Positions 15,861 to 24,075 of a stretch of 49,203 nucleotides of DNA are shown in pieces. The DNA is from an uncultured Patescibacteria group bacterium (GTDB lineage Bacteria > Patescibacteriota > Patescibacteriia > Veblenbacterales > UBA10138): positions 1-49,203 of the forward strand of contig CALFUV010000027.1 in assembly GCA_937929825.1 (NCBI GenBank), given 5' to 3'. The notes beneath the pieces were generated by a model. The model saw only the letters and a list, made by a program, of their open reading frames with translations. It was not told the origin of the DNA and searched no databases. Made by a program: the position numbers and the translations under genes. Positions within the stretch are counted from its first letter, which is position 1; the number at the start of each line of letters is the position of its first letter.

Positions 15861-15883
15861 GAGTATGGTTGAAATGGTAGTCT
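15854..15883 (+). promoter_or_regulatory. ruvB promoter, predicted leaderless
   Basis: TTGTCA (15854-15859), an 18-base spacer and extended -10 TGGTAGTCT (15875-15883). The box ends 8 bases before the ruvB ATG. The sequence TAGWCTARTGTCGTATG is shared with polA. Confidence 0.6.
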
Positions 15884-15891
15884 AGTGTCGT

Positions 15892-16926
15892 ATGACAACA
15901 AACAAATCCGGCGAGCGCTTAATAGAGGGGGACTTTCAAATAGAAGACAAAGCGCTTGATAAACAATTACGACCACGTCACTTAAAAGAATATATTGGCC
16001 AGCAACAGATTAAAGAAAATCTGAATATTTTTTTGACTGCTGCTAAACAACGCGGCGAACCTATAGAACATGTTTTACTGTATGGTCCACCGGGTTTGGG
16101 TAAAACAACTTTAGCTCATATTATAGCCAATGAGGTTGGTTGTAATATAAAAGTAACTAGCGGACCAGCTATTGAGCGAGCTGGTGATCTGGCGGCTATT
16201 TTAACAAATTTGGAAGCGGGCGATATATTATTTATCGATGAAATCCATCGCTTGAATAAAGTTATAGAAGAAGTTCTTTATCCTGCTATGGAGGATTTTG
16301 CCTTAGATTTGGTGATTGGTAAGGGTCCTTCAGCTCGTACGGTCAGGCTTGATTTACCACATTTTACTTTAATAGGAGCCACTACTCGTTATCATCTTTT
16401 ATCTGGGCCTTTACGTAATAGATTTGGCGTTACTTATCGCTTAAACTTTTATGAACCCGATGAAATGTTGCAAATTATCAATCGTTCAGCTAGATTGCTT
16501 GGTTTGTCAATTGAAAAAAAGGCAGCTGAAGTAATTTCTAGCCGTGCCAGAGCCACGCCTCGAGTGGCTAATCGCTTGTTAAAAAGAGTGCGGGATTTTG
16601 TGCAGGTTAAAAAATCTCCAATCGCTACTGCCGATTTAGCCCAAGCAGCTCTTGATCAATTAAAGGTAGATCCTTTAGGTCTTGATGATCTCGATCGGCA
16701 AATACTTAGAGTAATAATTGAGAAATTCAAAGGTGGGCCGGTAGGCGTTAGTTCGGTGGCAGCTGCTTTACAGGAGGAGGCTGCTACTATTGAGGAGATT
16801 TATGAACCTTTTTTGATGCAGCTTGGATTTTTACAACGTACACCACGTGGCCGAACAGTTACTCAGGCGGCTTATGAACATTTGGGTTTAAAGTTTCCCA
16901 GCGAAAAACAGCCTAAAATGGTTTAA
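15892..16926 (+). CDS. ruvB: Holliday junction branch migration helicase RuvB
   Basis: RuvB is the hexameric AAA+ motor that drives branch migration at Holliday junctions together with RuvA. The 344-residue length is typical. Visible motifs are Walker A GPPGLGKT (65-72), Walker B and following LFIDEIHR (113-120), sensor 1 GATTR, the arginine-finger LRNRFGV, and the C-terminal winged helix ending with [10 protein letters not shown]. It is not in an operon with ruvA, which lies about 12 kb downstream, and no ruvC is present in the window. Its -10 box sits 8 bases before the ATG, so the mRNA is predicted to be leaderless. Confidence 0.97.
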   Translation: MTTNKSGERLIEGDFQIEDKALDKQLRPRHLKEYIGQQQIKENLNIFLTAAKQRGEPIEHVLLYGPPGLGKTTLAHIIANEVGCNIKVTSGPAIERAGDLAAILTNLEAGDILFIDEIHRLNKVIEEVLYPAMEDFALDLVIGKGPSARTVRLDLPHFTLIGATTRYHLLSGPLRNRFGVTYRLNFYEPDEMLQIINRSARLLGLSIEKKAAEVISSRARATPRVANRLLKRVRDFVQVKKSPIATADLAQAALDQLKVDPLGLDDLDRQILRVIIEKFKGGPVGVSSVAAALQEEAATIEEIYEPFLMQLGFLQRTPRGRTVTQAAYEHLGLKFPSEKQPKMV

Positions 16927-16931
16927 TAAAT

Positions 16932-17195
16932 ATGGATATACCATACACATTATTTTTAGGATTATATTTTTTTGGAGTATTAATCTTGATGATTTATGCG
17001 GCTATAAATTTGCTGCATGTTATGAGATTAAGCAATCTTTCTAATCAAGTGGTGACTGTGACTTTTATATTTATTGCTGGTCTACTTTTTATTTTATTTA
17101 TGTCTTACCGTAGTTTGATAAAAATTGATTGGCAGAAGAGATTTAATATTGGCAATACCATTCAAAGTTCTTTGGAGGAGTTTAATCCGCTTTAA
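16932..17195 (+). CDS. Small two-helix membrane protein
   Basis: An 87-residue protein with two membrane helices, at about residues 5-29 (TLFLGLYFFGVLILMIYAAINLL) and 40-60 (VTVTFIFIAGLLFILFM). A short basic loop lies between and a polar C-terminal tail follows. It begins 5 bases after the ruvB stop and ends 3 bases before the PH-domain membrane gene, so it is likely co-transcribed with both. No named family is recognised; similar small proteins often sit between recombination and envelope genes in CPR genomes, which I cannot verify here. Confidence 0.75.
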   Translation: MDIPYTLFLGLYFFGVLILMIYAAINLLHVMRLSNLSNQVVTVTFIFIAGLLFILFMSYRSLIKIDWQKRFNIGNTIQSSLEEFNPL

Positions 17196-17198
17196 TTT

Positions 17199-17765
17199 AT
17201 GTTGTTCACCAATAAATTATTGCCTTCTACTTTGCCAGGTGAAAAAGTTATTATGGAGTTGAGGCGACACTGGTTTTCTTTTGCTAAGCAGGCTGTTGTT
17301 TATTCTTTATTAATCATCAGTCCTTTATTGGCAGTTTATTTTATCAATGAATTTGAAATATCTTTATGGACTCACTTATATAATGGCGGCTTGACAGAAG
17401 TCATCTTTCGTTTAATGGTCAGTTTGTATTATCTTGGTGTTTGGATTTTTTTCTTTCATGCTTGGTTAGATTATCATTTGGATTTTTGGCTGGTAACGAA
17501 TGAGAGAGTTATTTCTTTGGAACAAAAGGGTTTATTTAATCGTAAAGTAGCGGAGCTTAGATTATCTCGTATTCAGGACGTTTCCAGTCATGTGAAAGGT
17601 GTATGGGAAACATTTTTACATTATGGCAATATAAAAATTCAAACTGCTGGTGAGGAGGCCAAATTCTTGTTATATGAAATACCTAATCCTTATGAAATTT
17701 CCGAACGTTTAATGCGTTTAGTAGATGATTGGCACAGGGAACATCCACAAACCCCAGAGGCTTGA
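17199..17765 (+). CDS. Membrane protein with bacterial PH domain (YdbT/DUF304-like)
   Basis: Two membrane helices occur at about residues 28-48 and 70-92. They are followed by a bacterial pleckstrin-homology-like (bPH2) domain: DFWLVTNERVISLEQKGLFNRKVAELRLSRIQDVSSHVKGV, then FLHYGNIKIQTAGEEAKFLLYEIPNP. This is the YdbT/DUF304 layout, in which the PH-like domain faces the cytoplasm. The 188-residue length fits a single-unit member. The gene follows the small two-helix protein by 3 bases. The last codons overlap the -35 box of the next gene's promoter. Function of this family is not established. Confidence 0.85.
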   Translation: MLFTNKLLPSTLPGEKVIMELRRHWFSFAKQAVVYSLLIISPLLAVYFINEFEISLWTHLYNGGLTEVIFRLMVSLYYLGVWIFFFHAWLDYHLDFWLVTNERVISLEQKGLFNRKVAELRLSRIQDVSSHVKGVWETFLHYGNIKIQTAGEEAKFLLYEIPNPYEISERLMRLVDDWHREHPQTPEA

Positions 17766-17790
17766 CAAAAAATTGATTTGGTGATAAACT
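17762..17790 (+). promoter_or_regulatory. Promoter of the 3D-domain gene
   Basis: TTGACA (17762-17767) and TAAACT (17785-17790) are separated by 17 bases, with TGA making an extended -10. The discriminator is GC-rich (GCGGCC), a feature of growth-rate-controlled promoters. Confidence 0.7.
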
Positions 17791-17802
17791 GCGGCCTGTA
17801 AG

Positions 17803-17827
17803 AAATCCTCCCAAAAGGAGGTTTTTT
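17803..17827 (+). terminator. Terminator-like hairpin immediately after a promoter (attenuator candidate)
   Basis: AATCCTCC pairs with GGAGGTT around a CAAAA-type loop and is followed by six T. It lies only about 6-30 bases after the predicted RNA start, before the 3D-domain ATG. It may close the upstream operon, act as an attenuator, or both. Confidence 0.6.
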
Positions 17828-17846
17828 GTTTTTAAGAATATTAAAT

Positions 17847-18353
17847 ATGAAGTTTTTTTCATTAGCCTTTTATCGTCAATATAGATTACAAATAGCTTTT
17901 TTTGCCTTGTTTTTGGTGGTTCCATGGGTATTTCCCCAGTTACCAGCCACCGCCGCCACAAATACATCTTTAAGCATTGTTGAGATCAAGCCTTTGTTTA
18001 TTCCGGTTTTAACTACTGCCCGGCCAGAATTTTTACTTTTTCCAGAAGCCGGCCCTAGGCCAGCTAGAAATCAAATAATAGTTACGACAACTGCCTATTC
18101 TTCCACTCCCGACCAAACAGATGATACGCCTTTTATAACAGCTTCAGGCACCAATGTTCGCTGGGGTGTAGTGGCAGCCAATTTTTTGCCTATAGGTACT
18201 TTACTAAGAATTCCTGATTATTATGGAGAGCAGATTTTTGTGGTGGAGGATAGAATGAATACCCGTTATGATTACCGCTTGGATATTTGGATGGAAACCC
18301 GTGTTGAAGCTAAACAATGGGGTATTAGGAATGTTAGAGTAGAGATCTTATAA
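17847..18353 (+). CDS. Secreted 3D-domain protein (lytic transglycosylase-like double-psi barrel)
   Basis: The ATG at 17847 gives a signal peptide (residues about 10-35, ending VFPQLPATAAT). The C-terminal 100 residues are a 3D (Asp-Asp-Asp) domain: VTTTAYSSTPDQTDDTPFITASGTNVRWGVVAANFLPIGTLLRIPDYYG, then VVEDRMNTRYDYRLDIWMETRVEAKQWGIRNVRVEIL. The catalytic-type aspartates (VEDRMN, RLDIWM) are present, as in the MltA/YuiC family of peptidoglycan-cleaving barrels. A TTG at 17826 in the same frame has a strong AAAGGAGG upstream, but that sequence is one arm of the hairpin. It is a probable cell-wall remodelling enzyme, with its own promoter. Confidence 0.87.
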   Translation: MKFFSLAFYRQYRLQIAFFALFLVVPWVFPQLPATAATNTSLSIVEIKPLFIPVLTTARPEFLLFPEAGPRPARNQIIVTTTAYSSTPDQTDDTPFITASGTNVRWGVVAANFLPIGTLLRIPDYYGEQIFVVEDRMNTRYDYRLDIWMETRVEAKQWGIRNVRVEIL

Positions 18354-18356
18354 AAA

Positions 18357-18385
18357 TTGACAAATAAATTTTTGAATTTTAAACT
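18357..18385 (+). promoter_or_regulatory. Promoter of the SD-led small gene
   Basis: TTGACA (18357-18362) and TAAACT (18380-18385) with a 17-base spacer. The start near 18392 leaves a leader of about 197 bases. Confidence 0.7.
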
Positions 18386-18391
18386 AATCAA

Positions 18392-18588
18392 CAATATGAT
18401 CTATTATCACCAAGCAAAGCATATACAGACGATAAGATAATGTGTTTGAAAACAAAGGCTTGGATTGTGGTTTAATGATTTAATTTGTAAATTATAAATT
18501 AACCCCCCAAGTTTAATATCTAGGAGTTGATTTATTTTAAATAAAAAAGTTCTTTAAAACTAAATAAATAAAAAGAAAAGGAGGATAA
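18392..18588 (+). promoter_or_regulatory. Long structured 5' leader of small orphan gene
   Basis: The leader contains a long-range stem, CCAAGC (18410-18415) with GCTTGG (18458-18463), enclosing a weaker ACA/TGT stem. An AT-rich hairpin (TAATTTGTA, 3-base loop, TATAAATTA) follows near 18480-18500, then a C6 run. It is long for an otherwise leader-poor genome. No known riboswitch is recognised. Confidence 0.4.
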
Positions 18589-18882
18589 ATGGCTATTATA
18601 GATTCTATTCGCGATACTCTCAATGCTTTGGAGTCTTCTTTTAAAAAAGCAAAGGAATGTGGCGTTATACCACCAGAAATTGATTTTAGACCAGTGGCTT
18701 GTTTAAAAGATAAAAAATCAAACCTATATGAGATGTTTTGTTTGGGGTATAACGGCCAACGGTTAAAACAAGTTAAGTCAATTGAGTTCAGGCCAACCAT
18801 TTCCAGCACTACCTATGTTCAGGAGGTGCGTTGGGAAAATGAGTGGCAGAGATATGTTAATGTGAATGTATTAGATAATTAA
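18589..18882 (+). CDS. Small orphan protein with strong Shine-Dalgarno site
   Basis: A 97-residue cytoplasmic-looking protein. The N-terminal 25 residues form an amphipathic helix (DSIRDTLNALESSFKKAKE), and the rest is beta-rich (IDFRPVACLKDKKSNLYEMFCLGYNG, then YVQEVRWENEWQRYVNVNVL). It has two cysteines and no signal peptide. AAAAGGAGGATAA sits directly before the ATG, one of very few perfect Shine-Dalgarno sites in this window. Together with a consensus promoter and a strong terminator this suggests high expression. It stands alone. No family is recognised and no function can be proposed. Confidence 0.75.
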   Translation: MAIIDSIRDTLNALESSFKKAKECGVIPPEIDFRPVACLKDKKSNLYEMFCLGYNGQRLKQVKSIEFRPTISSTTYVQEVRWENEWQRYVNVNVLDN

Positions 18883-18888
18883 AAAATT

Positions 18889-18924
18889 AATCCGCTCGTC
18901 TTACTATTAGTCGGGCGGATTTTC
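18889..18924 (+). terminator. Intrinsic terminator of the SD-led small gene
   Basis: AATCCGCTCG (18889-18898) pairs over 10 bp, including one wobble, with CGGGCGGATT (18912-18921), then TTTTC. Confidence 0.88.
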
Positions 18925-18967
18925 TTGATTTACTCATCTCTTGTTGCTAAAATATTTTAGCTTTTAA

Positions 18968-19042
<75 letters not shown>

Positions 19043-19054
19043 GTTTATTTAATT

Positions 19055-19075
19055 ACACCCTAACAGGGTGTTTTT
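19055..19075 (+). terminator. Terminator of tRNA-Cys
   Basis: ACACCCT (19055-19061) pairs with AGGGTGT (19065-19071) and is followed by a T-run. It lies immediately before the polA promoter. Confidence 0.8.
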
Positions 19076-19077
19076 AT

Positions 19078-19085
19078 GTTAGACT
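19078..19085 (+). promoter_or_regulatory. Extended -10 promoter of polA, predicted leaderless
   Basis: TGTTAGACT (19077-19085) ends 8 bases before the polA ATG. The stretch from -10 to ATG is nearly identical to that of ruvB (ARTGTCGT spacer). Confidence 0.6.
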
Positions 19086-19093
19086 AATGTCGT

Positions 19094-21832
19094 ATGCCAA
19101 AGGGAGAAAAATTAGTTATATTTGACGGTAATGCCTTATTACATCGGGCTTATCACGCCCTGCCGCCGCTTACCACCAGTGGTGGCCAGCTTATTAATGC
19201 AGCTTATGGCTTTACCACCATTTTTCTCAAAGTTTTAAAAGAGCTTAAACCAGTTTATGTGGCTGTAACTTTTGATAGGCCGGAGCCAACTTTCAGGCAT
19301 GAAGTTTATAAAGAGTACAAGGCCCAACGAGAGAAAAAGCCACAGGAACTTTATAATCAAATTGATATTATTAAAGATATTGTTAAGGCTTTTGGCGTTC
19401 CAATTTATGAAGCCAAGGGGTTTGAAGCCGATGATGTTATTGGTACTATAACTAAGCAAGTCGGTGATATTGGCATTGAAAGCATTATAGTGACTGGTGA
19501 TTTGGACGTTTTGCAGTTAGTAGATAATAATACCGTGGTTTATACTTTGCGGCGCGGTCTTACCGATACGGTGATTTACAACCAAGAAGCTATTAAAGAA
19601 CGTTACGGACTTAGTCCGGCACAATTAGTAGATTATAAAATTTTGCGAGGTGATCCCTCAGATAACATCCCGGGAATTAAAGGTATTGGTGAAAAGACTG
19701 CGGCTGAGTTAATAGCGGAATTTGGTAGCATTGAGTCTTTGTATAGCTCTTTACAGAAAAATGATGCTAGGGTAAAAAAAATTTCACCACGACTGCGAGA
19801 GGTGCTTTTAGCAGGAGCTAAAGACATAGAAATGTCACGTCAACTAGTATCTATTGTACGTCAAGTACCGCTTAATTTTTCTTTGGAAAAATGTCGTTTG
19901 AAAAGTTTGAATTTGGCAGGTATTGCTGAACTTTTTCATAAATTGGAATTTAAAACTTTGCTAGCCCGTTTGCCGGAATTATCGCAGAAACTTGATTTGT
20001 CTCAGTCAGTTTTATTGCCAACTGCTGTTAAACCTAAAATTAGTGGTCAATACCATCTTGTTAAAGAAGCAAAAAGTGTAATCAGGATGGTTAAAAAATT
20101 ATCTTCAGCTAAAATATTGGCTGTGGATACAGAAACATCTTCTCTGGATGTCAGACATGCCGAGCTGGTAGGTATATCATTATCTGCCCGAGAGGGTGAA
20201 GCTTATTTTATTCCAGCCATGTTGTTTAAGGGAGAGGTTCGGGAAAAAGTAGCCGGTTTATTGGGCAATAAGAAACTGAAAAAAGTATTGCATAATGCCA
20301 AGTTTGATATACATGTTTTAAAAAAAGCAGATTTACCTCTAGTTGGTTTAAAATTTGATACTTTATTAGCCGCCTATTTATTAAAAGGCGGCGAGCGGGT
20401 GCTGGATTTAAAGACATTGGTTTATCAGGAATTTGGTCAGCAAATGACGCCAATCACCACGCTTATTGGTCAAAAAGGCAAGGGGCAGCTTTCTTTATCT
20501 CAAGTGCCTTTGGAGGAGGTGGCTTTATATGCTTGCGCTGATGCTGATTATACTTTACGTTTGGCTCATAAATTTCAACCTGAGTTAAAAAAAGAGGGAA
20601 TGCAAAATCTCTTTGAGGGGGTGGAAATTCCTTTAGTAGGAGTTTTGGTTGATATGGAACAGGCCGGGGTTAAGATGGATACAATTTATCTTAATGAGTT
20701 GGCAAAAGTAATGCAGTCTAAAATAAATAAGTTGAAGAATGATATTCATGAATTGGCTGGTGAAGATTTTAATATCTCCTCACCCAAACAACTAAAAGAA
20801 GTTCTTTTTGAAAAATTAAAAATTTCACCTGAAGGTTTGCGACACACAAAAACTGGTATTTCCACAGCTGCTTCAGAATTGGAAAAAATGCGCGGTCTGC
20901 ATCCAATAATTGATTATATCTTTGATTATAGAGAACTTACCAAACTGCTTTCTACTTATGTGGCGGCTTTGCCCCAAATGGTAGATAAATTTTCTGGTCG
21001 GGTACATTCCAGCTTTAATCAAACTATTACTACCACTGGCCGTTTATCATCGTCTGATCCTAATTTACAGAATATTCCGGTACGTGGTGAATGGGGTAAT
21101 AAAATTAGGCGTGCTTTTATAGCCGAAGATAATAATGTTTTATTAGCTGCTGATTATTCTCAAATAGAGTTGCGTGTAGCCGCTCATCTTTCGGGCGATG
21201 AACGAATGATGGAAGTTTTTAAAAAAGGAATGGATATTCACGCCGCTACAGCTAGTTTTATTTTTAATAAGCAGCAAAATAAAGTAACACCAGACGAACG
21301 TCGTACGGCTAAGGAGGTTAATTTTGGCGTACTCTACGGTATGGGAGCTTGGGGGTTATCTGAACGTACTGGCTTAGGGCGTGGAGAAGCACAGGATTTT
21401 ATTAAACGTTATTTTAAGAGTTTTTCACGTTTAAGGGAGTGGTTGGAAGAAGTAAAAGAGGAAGCTCGGCGCACTGGTGCAGTGCGCACGCTTTTAGGGC
21501 GCAAACGTAATTTACCCGAAATTAATTCAGGCGTAGCACAGATGAGATCAGCAGCTGAAAGAATGGCGGTTAATTTACCTATTCAAGGCACAGCGGCAGA
21601 TTTAATGAAAGTAGCAATGGTTAAAATCCATGAAAAATTACCAGAAGTTAGCAGGCAGGCAAAGATGATTATGCAAGTACATGACGAATTGGTGTTTGAG
21701 GTGGCGAAACCTGATGTTAACAAAGTTGCTAAATTAGTGCGGTTGGAAATGGAAAATGCCATAAAGCTCAAGGTGCCAGTAGTGGCGGAAGTTAGAACTG
21801 GTTATAATTGGGCAGAAATGCAGAAAGTTTAG
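19094..21832 (+). CDS. polA: DNA polymerase I with all three domains
   Basis: The 912-residue enzyme fills Okazaki-fragment and repair gaps. The 5'-nuclease domain (about 1-290) shows VIFDGNALLHRAYHALPP, FEADDVIGT and TGDLDVLQL. The 3'-5' proofreading domain (about 315-500) keeps its metal ligands in AVDTETSS, HNAKFDIHVL and YACADADYTLRL, so it should be active, unlike the dead exonuclease of many Gram-positive homologues. The polymerase domain has DYSQIELRV (D687), the O-helix region RRTAKEVNFGVLYGMGAWGLS and VHDELVFEV (D864). It follows the tRNA-Cys terminator directly. The 8-base spacing from -10 to ATG predicts leaderless mRNA. Confidence 0.97.
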   Translation: MPKGEKLVIFDGNALLHRAYHALPPLTTSGGQLINAAYGFTTIFLKVLKELKPVYVAVTFDRPEPTFRHEVYKEYKAQREKKPQELYNQIDIIKDIVKAFGVPIYEAKGFEADDVIGTITKQVGDIGIESIIVTGDLDVLQLVDNNTVVYTLRRGLTDTVIYNQEAIKERYGLSPAQLVDYKILRGDPSDNIPGIKGIGEKTAAELIAEFGSIESLYSSLQKNDARVKKISPRLREVLLAGAKDIEMSRQLVSIVRQVPLNFSLEKCRLKSLNLAGIAELFHKLEFKTLLARLPELSQKLDLSQSVLLPTAVKPKISGQYHLVKEAKSVIRMVKKLSSAKILAVDTETSSLDVRHAELVGISLSAREGEAYFIPAMLFKGEVREKVAGLLGNKKLKKVLHNAKFDIHVLKKADLPLVGLKFDTLLAAYLLKGGERVLDLKTLVYQEFGQQMTPITTLIGQKGKGQLSLSQVPLEEVALYACADADYTLRLAHKFQPELKKEGMQNLFEGVEIPLVGVLVDMEQAGVKMDTIYLNELAKVMQSKINKLKNDIHELAGEDFNISSPKQLKEVLFEKLKISPEGLRHTKTGISTAASELEKMRGLHPIIDYIFDYRELTKLLSTYVAALPQMVDKFSGRVHSSFNQTITTTGRLSSSDPNLQNIPVRGEWGNKIRRAFIAEDNNVLLAADYSQIELRVAAHLSGDERMMEVFKKGMDIHAATASFIFNKQQNKVTPDERRTAKEVNFGVLYGMGAWGLSERTGLGRGEAQDFIKRYFKSFSRLREWLEEVKEEARRTGAVRTLLGRKRNLPEINSGVAQMRSAAERMAVNLPIQGTAADLMKVAMVKIHEKLPEVSRQAKMIMQVHDELVFEVAKPDVNKVAKLVRLEMENAIKLKVPVVAEVRTGYNWAEMQKV

Positions 21833-22071
21833 TATGTTGATAGATATTATATTTTGTTATCAACTAAAGAACAATGGCCATTAATTATACCTACTAAACC
21901 CCTGAGCAAAAATATAAGGCTAGATATATAATTAATAACAAAAAGTCAGCCACCTTATTTCTTGTATTATATTTGGTTTTCTATGAATCTTTTAAGAGTT
22001 TTGAAAATCAAAGTTAAGAAAGTAAATAGATAATTTGGTATAGTTGATTCTTTTATTAAAGAATTTTAGGG

Positions 22072-22077
22072 TATAAA
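22072..22077 (+). promoter_or_regulatory. -10 box of holA, predicted leaderless
   Basis: TATAAA (22072-22077) ends 6 bases before the ATG at 22084. No clear -35 is seen. The rest of the 250-base gap after polA is AT-rich without a recognisable element. Confidence 0.4.
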
Positions 22078-22083
22078 AAAATT

Positions 22084-23133
22084 ATGTCTGTCAAGAAAAT
22101 AACTAAAGATATTAAACCAGTATTAACATCTTCCATACAATTGTGGCATGGAGAAAATCAGTCTTTATTATCAGTCGAGTTGGTAAAATGGATTAATATT
22201 TTTCGTAATAAGTATCCACAAGCTAAAGTTTTACAACTTGATTGTGAACAAAGTAATGAAACAAAAATTGTTGAGGCACTTCATCAAATCATAAGTGGTG
22301 GAAGTTTGTTTAGCCAGCGGATATTAATTGTTTTACATGGAGTTCTAACGATTGATATCAAAAGTCAACTGGCGGGGCTTATTGAACAAGCCTTTATGCA
22401 AAAATCGTCAGAGTTAGTAATGATATTAGTGGAAAATAAAAAAGTTTTATGGTCCAAAGCTTTGGCAAAAACTTTTAAAAAAGCAGCCGAGTCTGGTGAA
22501 TTAAAAATAAAAGAATTCAAAAATTTATCAATAACCGACATAGAGCTTTGGATATTAGATAAAACTAAGAGATCGGGCGGTAAAATTAGCAGTTCAGCTG
22601 CACGTCATTTGGCAACGGTGACAGGTAACGACTTTTGGGCGCTTGATAATCAAATAGCCAAGCTTATGGCTTGGCGTAAGGGTGAAGAAATCATCGTAGC
22701 GGATATTGATTTGTTGGTTAGTCCTAAGACGGAAGACGATATTTTTTCTTTTATTGAAGCTGTGGGACGCCGTGATATACGCTTAGCTCAATGGGTACTT
22801 AATAGACAATTTAATGCCGGTACCAGTCCCCAAAGTCTGGTAGGACTTCTTGCTTGGCAGTTAAGGGTTTTGGGATTGATTAGGCAGGCATTGGATAATA
22901 GTCAGCAAAGAATGACGCCTAAACAATTAGCCAACACGTTGAATTTACACCCATTTATAATTAGTAAGGCCCTACAACAAATACCTTATTATTCTGCAGA
23001 AAGAATTGCTTGGCTTTATGGCGAGCTGTCTTCATTGGATATAAGGTTAAAAAACAGCCGAACAGAACCTGAAGTTTTATTCAGTTTGTTTTTAAATAAG
23101 TTAAATATTCTTAAGTCAACTGACTCTCAATAA
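22084..23133 (+). CDS. holA: DNA polymerase III delta subunit (clamp loader)
   Basis: HolA is the clamp-opening wrench of the replicative clamp loader. The 349 residues follow the family: an N-terminal RecA-like fold (LWHGENQSLLSVELVKW; LDCEQSNETKIVEAL; GGSLFSQRILIVLHG), then the lid (DIELWILDKTKRSGGKISSSAARHLATVTGNDFWALDNQIAKLMAW) and the C-terminal collar (DDIFSFIEAVGRRDIRLAQWVLNRQFNAG, LLAWQLRVLGLIRQAL). No Walker A motif is expected or seen. It is followed by rpsT on the opposite strand, an arrangement in which holA and rpsT are neighbours, as in many bacteria. Confidence rests on the whole pattern rather than one motif. Confidence 0.9.
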   Translation: MSVKKITKDIKPVLTSSIQLWHGENQSLLSVELVKWINIFRNKYPQAKVLQLDCEQSNETKIVEALHQIISGGSLFSQRILIVLHGVLTIDIKSQLAGLIEQAFMQKSSELVMILVENKKVLWSKALAKTFKKAAESGELKIKEFKNLSITDIELWILDKTKRSGGKISSSAARHLATVTGNDFWALDNQIAKLMAWRKGEEIIVADIDLLVSPKTEDDIFSFIEAVGRRDIRLAQWVLNRQFNAGTSPQSLVGLLAWQLRVLGLIRQALDNSQQRMTPKQLANTLNLHPFIISKALQQIPYYSAERIAWLYGELSSLDIRLKNSRTEPEVLFSLFLNKLNILKSTDSQ

Positions 23134-23160
23134 AAAATATAAAATAATTTTTACACATAA

Positions 23161-23196
23161 CATAAAATACTTCGCTATGTGACCGAGTATTTTATG
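23161..23196. terminator. Bidirectional hairpin between holA and rpsT
   Basis: A perfect 11-bp inverted repeat, CATAAAATACT (23161-23171) and AGTATTTTATG (23186-23196), with a 14-base loop lies between two convergent genes. Confidence 0.65.
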
Positions 23197-23202
23197 AAAG
23201 CA

Positions 23203-23463
23203 TTATTTATTTTTTTGCCAATATTTTATTAAGCGCGATTTAAGTCTGGAGACAGTATTTTTTTTCATAACACCTTTTTGCCAAGCTTTATCTAATTTCT
23301 TAACAGCTATAGCAACTAATTTAGCAGCTTCATTTGATTGGGCAGTTATAGCTCGGCGGGCAAGTCTAAGATTTATTTCCACTTCAGCCATAATCTTACG
23401 ATTGCGAAGTGTTCTTTTTTGAGTTTGCCGTATAGCTTTAGCAGCCGATTTGGTATTGGGCAT
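23203..23463 (-). CDS. rpsT: 30S ribosomal protein S20
   Basis: S20 is a primary 16S rRNA-binding protein of the 30S subunit. The 86-residue, strongly basic, all-helical protein has the family opening MPNTKSAAKAIRQTQKRTLRNR and the later KAWQKGVMKKNTVSRLKSRL. It stands alone, convergent with holA. Its consensus promoter lies about 75 bases upstream, and the leader could carry a CTAC/GTAG-closed stem; autoregulation of S20 is known in other bacteria but cannot be shown here. Confidence 0.95.
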   Translation of the reverse strand: MPNTKSAAKAIRQTQKRTLRNRKIMAEVEINLRLARRAITAQSNEAAKLVAIAVKKLDKAWQKGVMKKNTVSRLKSRLIKYWQKNK

Positions 23464-23544
23464 AGAAAATTAAAATATCAATAAATTTAAAATATGATTA
23501 GCTACTTCTGAACCGAGAGCGCACGATTCGTCTGTAGTTAATTT

Positions 23545-23573
23545 AGTTTAAAGTAGTGTTAAACAAATGTCAA
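23545..23573 (-). promoter_or_regulatory. rpsT promoter
   Basis: On the minus strand TTGACA (23573-23568) and TAAACT (23550-23545) are separated by 17 bases. The -35 overlaps the stop of the upstream cytidylyltransferase-like gene. Confidence 0.75.
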
Positions 23574-24010
23574 TTAGCTTGGTATAATTTTTTTCTTAAG
23601 ATGGAACTTTTATAAAGATGAGCCTGATACGGCTTGAGTCTCTTTATTATAATATTATTAAGCCCCAAAGCTATTAGATCATTTTTCAGGGTAGTAGTCA
23701 TTAAAAATTGATCATAGCCAAGCGCGATTATGCCCGGATTAATTTCTTTTACCAGTTTATAACGATGATTTATTTCTTTTTGGCCAAGCAAGGCGCGTGT
23801 AACAAAGGGTAATTTAGCTATCGCATTTAGCCTAAATTGCTCGTTTTGTATAGGTTTCCTGCCTTTTAATTTTTTCGAGTTTTCATCACGCGCTACTACG
23901 ACATACAATTCCTTGCCCAATTTTCTGGCTTGACGCAAAAAAGAAAGATGTCCAGGGTGTAGTAGGTCAAATGTGCCAAAAACTAAAACTCTTTTATTAT
24001 CTTGACTCAT
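23570..24010 (-). CDS. Cytidylyltransferase-like nucleotidyltransferase
   Basis: A 146-residue protein of the HxGH nucleotidyltransferase superfamily. VLVFGTFDLLHPGHLSFLRQARKLG opens the Rossmann-like fold and contains the HPGH catalytic motif (residues 18-21). VVVARD and the later IIALGYDQF (GYD motif) fit the glycerol-3-phosphate cytidylyltransferase / archaeal FAD synthase (RibL) branch. The ISTSxIR-type end motif appears as YKSSILRKK. It should transfer a nucleotidyl group from CTP or ATP onto a phosphorylated small molecule. Which substrate is used cannot be told. Its stop codon region overlaps the rpsT promoter. Confidence 0.85.
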   Translation of the reverse strand: MSQDNKRVLVFGTFDLLHPGHLSFLRQARKLGKELYVVVARDENSKKLKGRKPIQNEQFRLNAIAKLPFVTRALLGQKEINHRYKLVKEINPGIIALGYDQFLMTTTLKNDLIALGLNNIIIKRLKPYQAHLYKSSILRKKLYQAN

Positions 24011-24075
24011 AATAATTATTATTATAGTTTAGCAACAAGAATGAAACTAATTTTAATATAAAAATAGAGGTTAAA

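Noticed and set aside
17826-17846. TTG start with perfect AAAGGAGG for the 3D-domain gene
   Set aside because: The purine-rich site is one arm of a terminator hairpin, and the added residues would disturb a normal signal peptide; ATG 17847 is preferred, although the alternative is not excluded.
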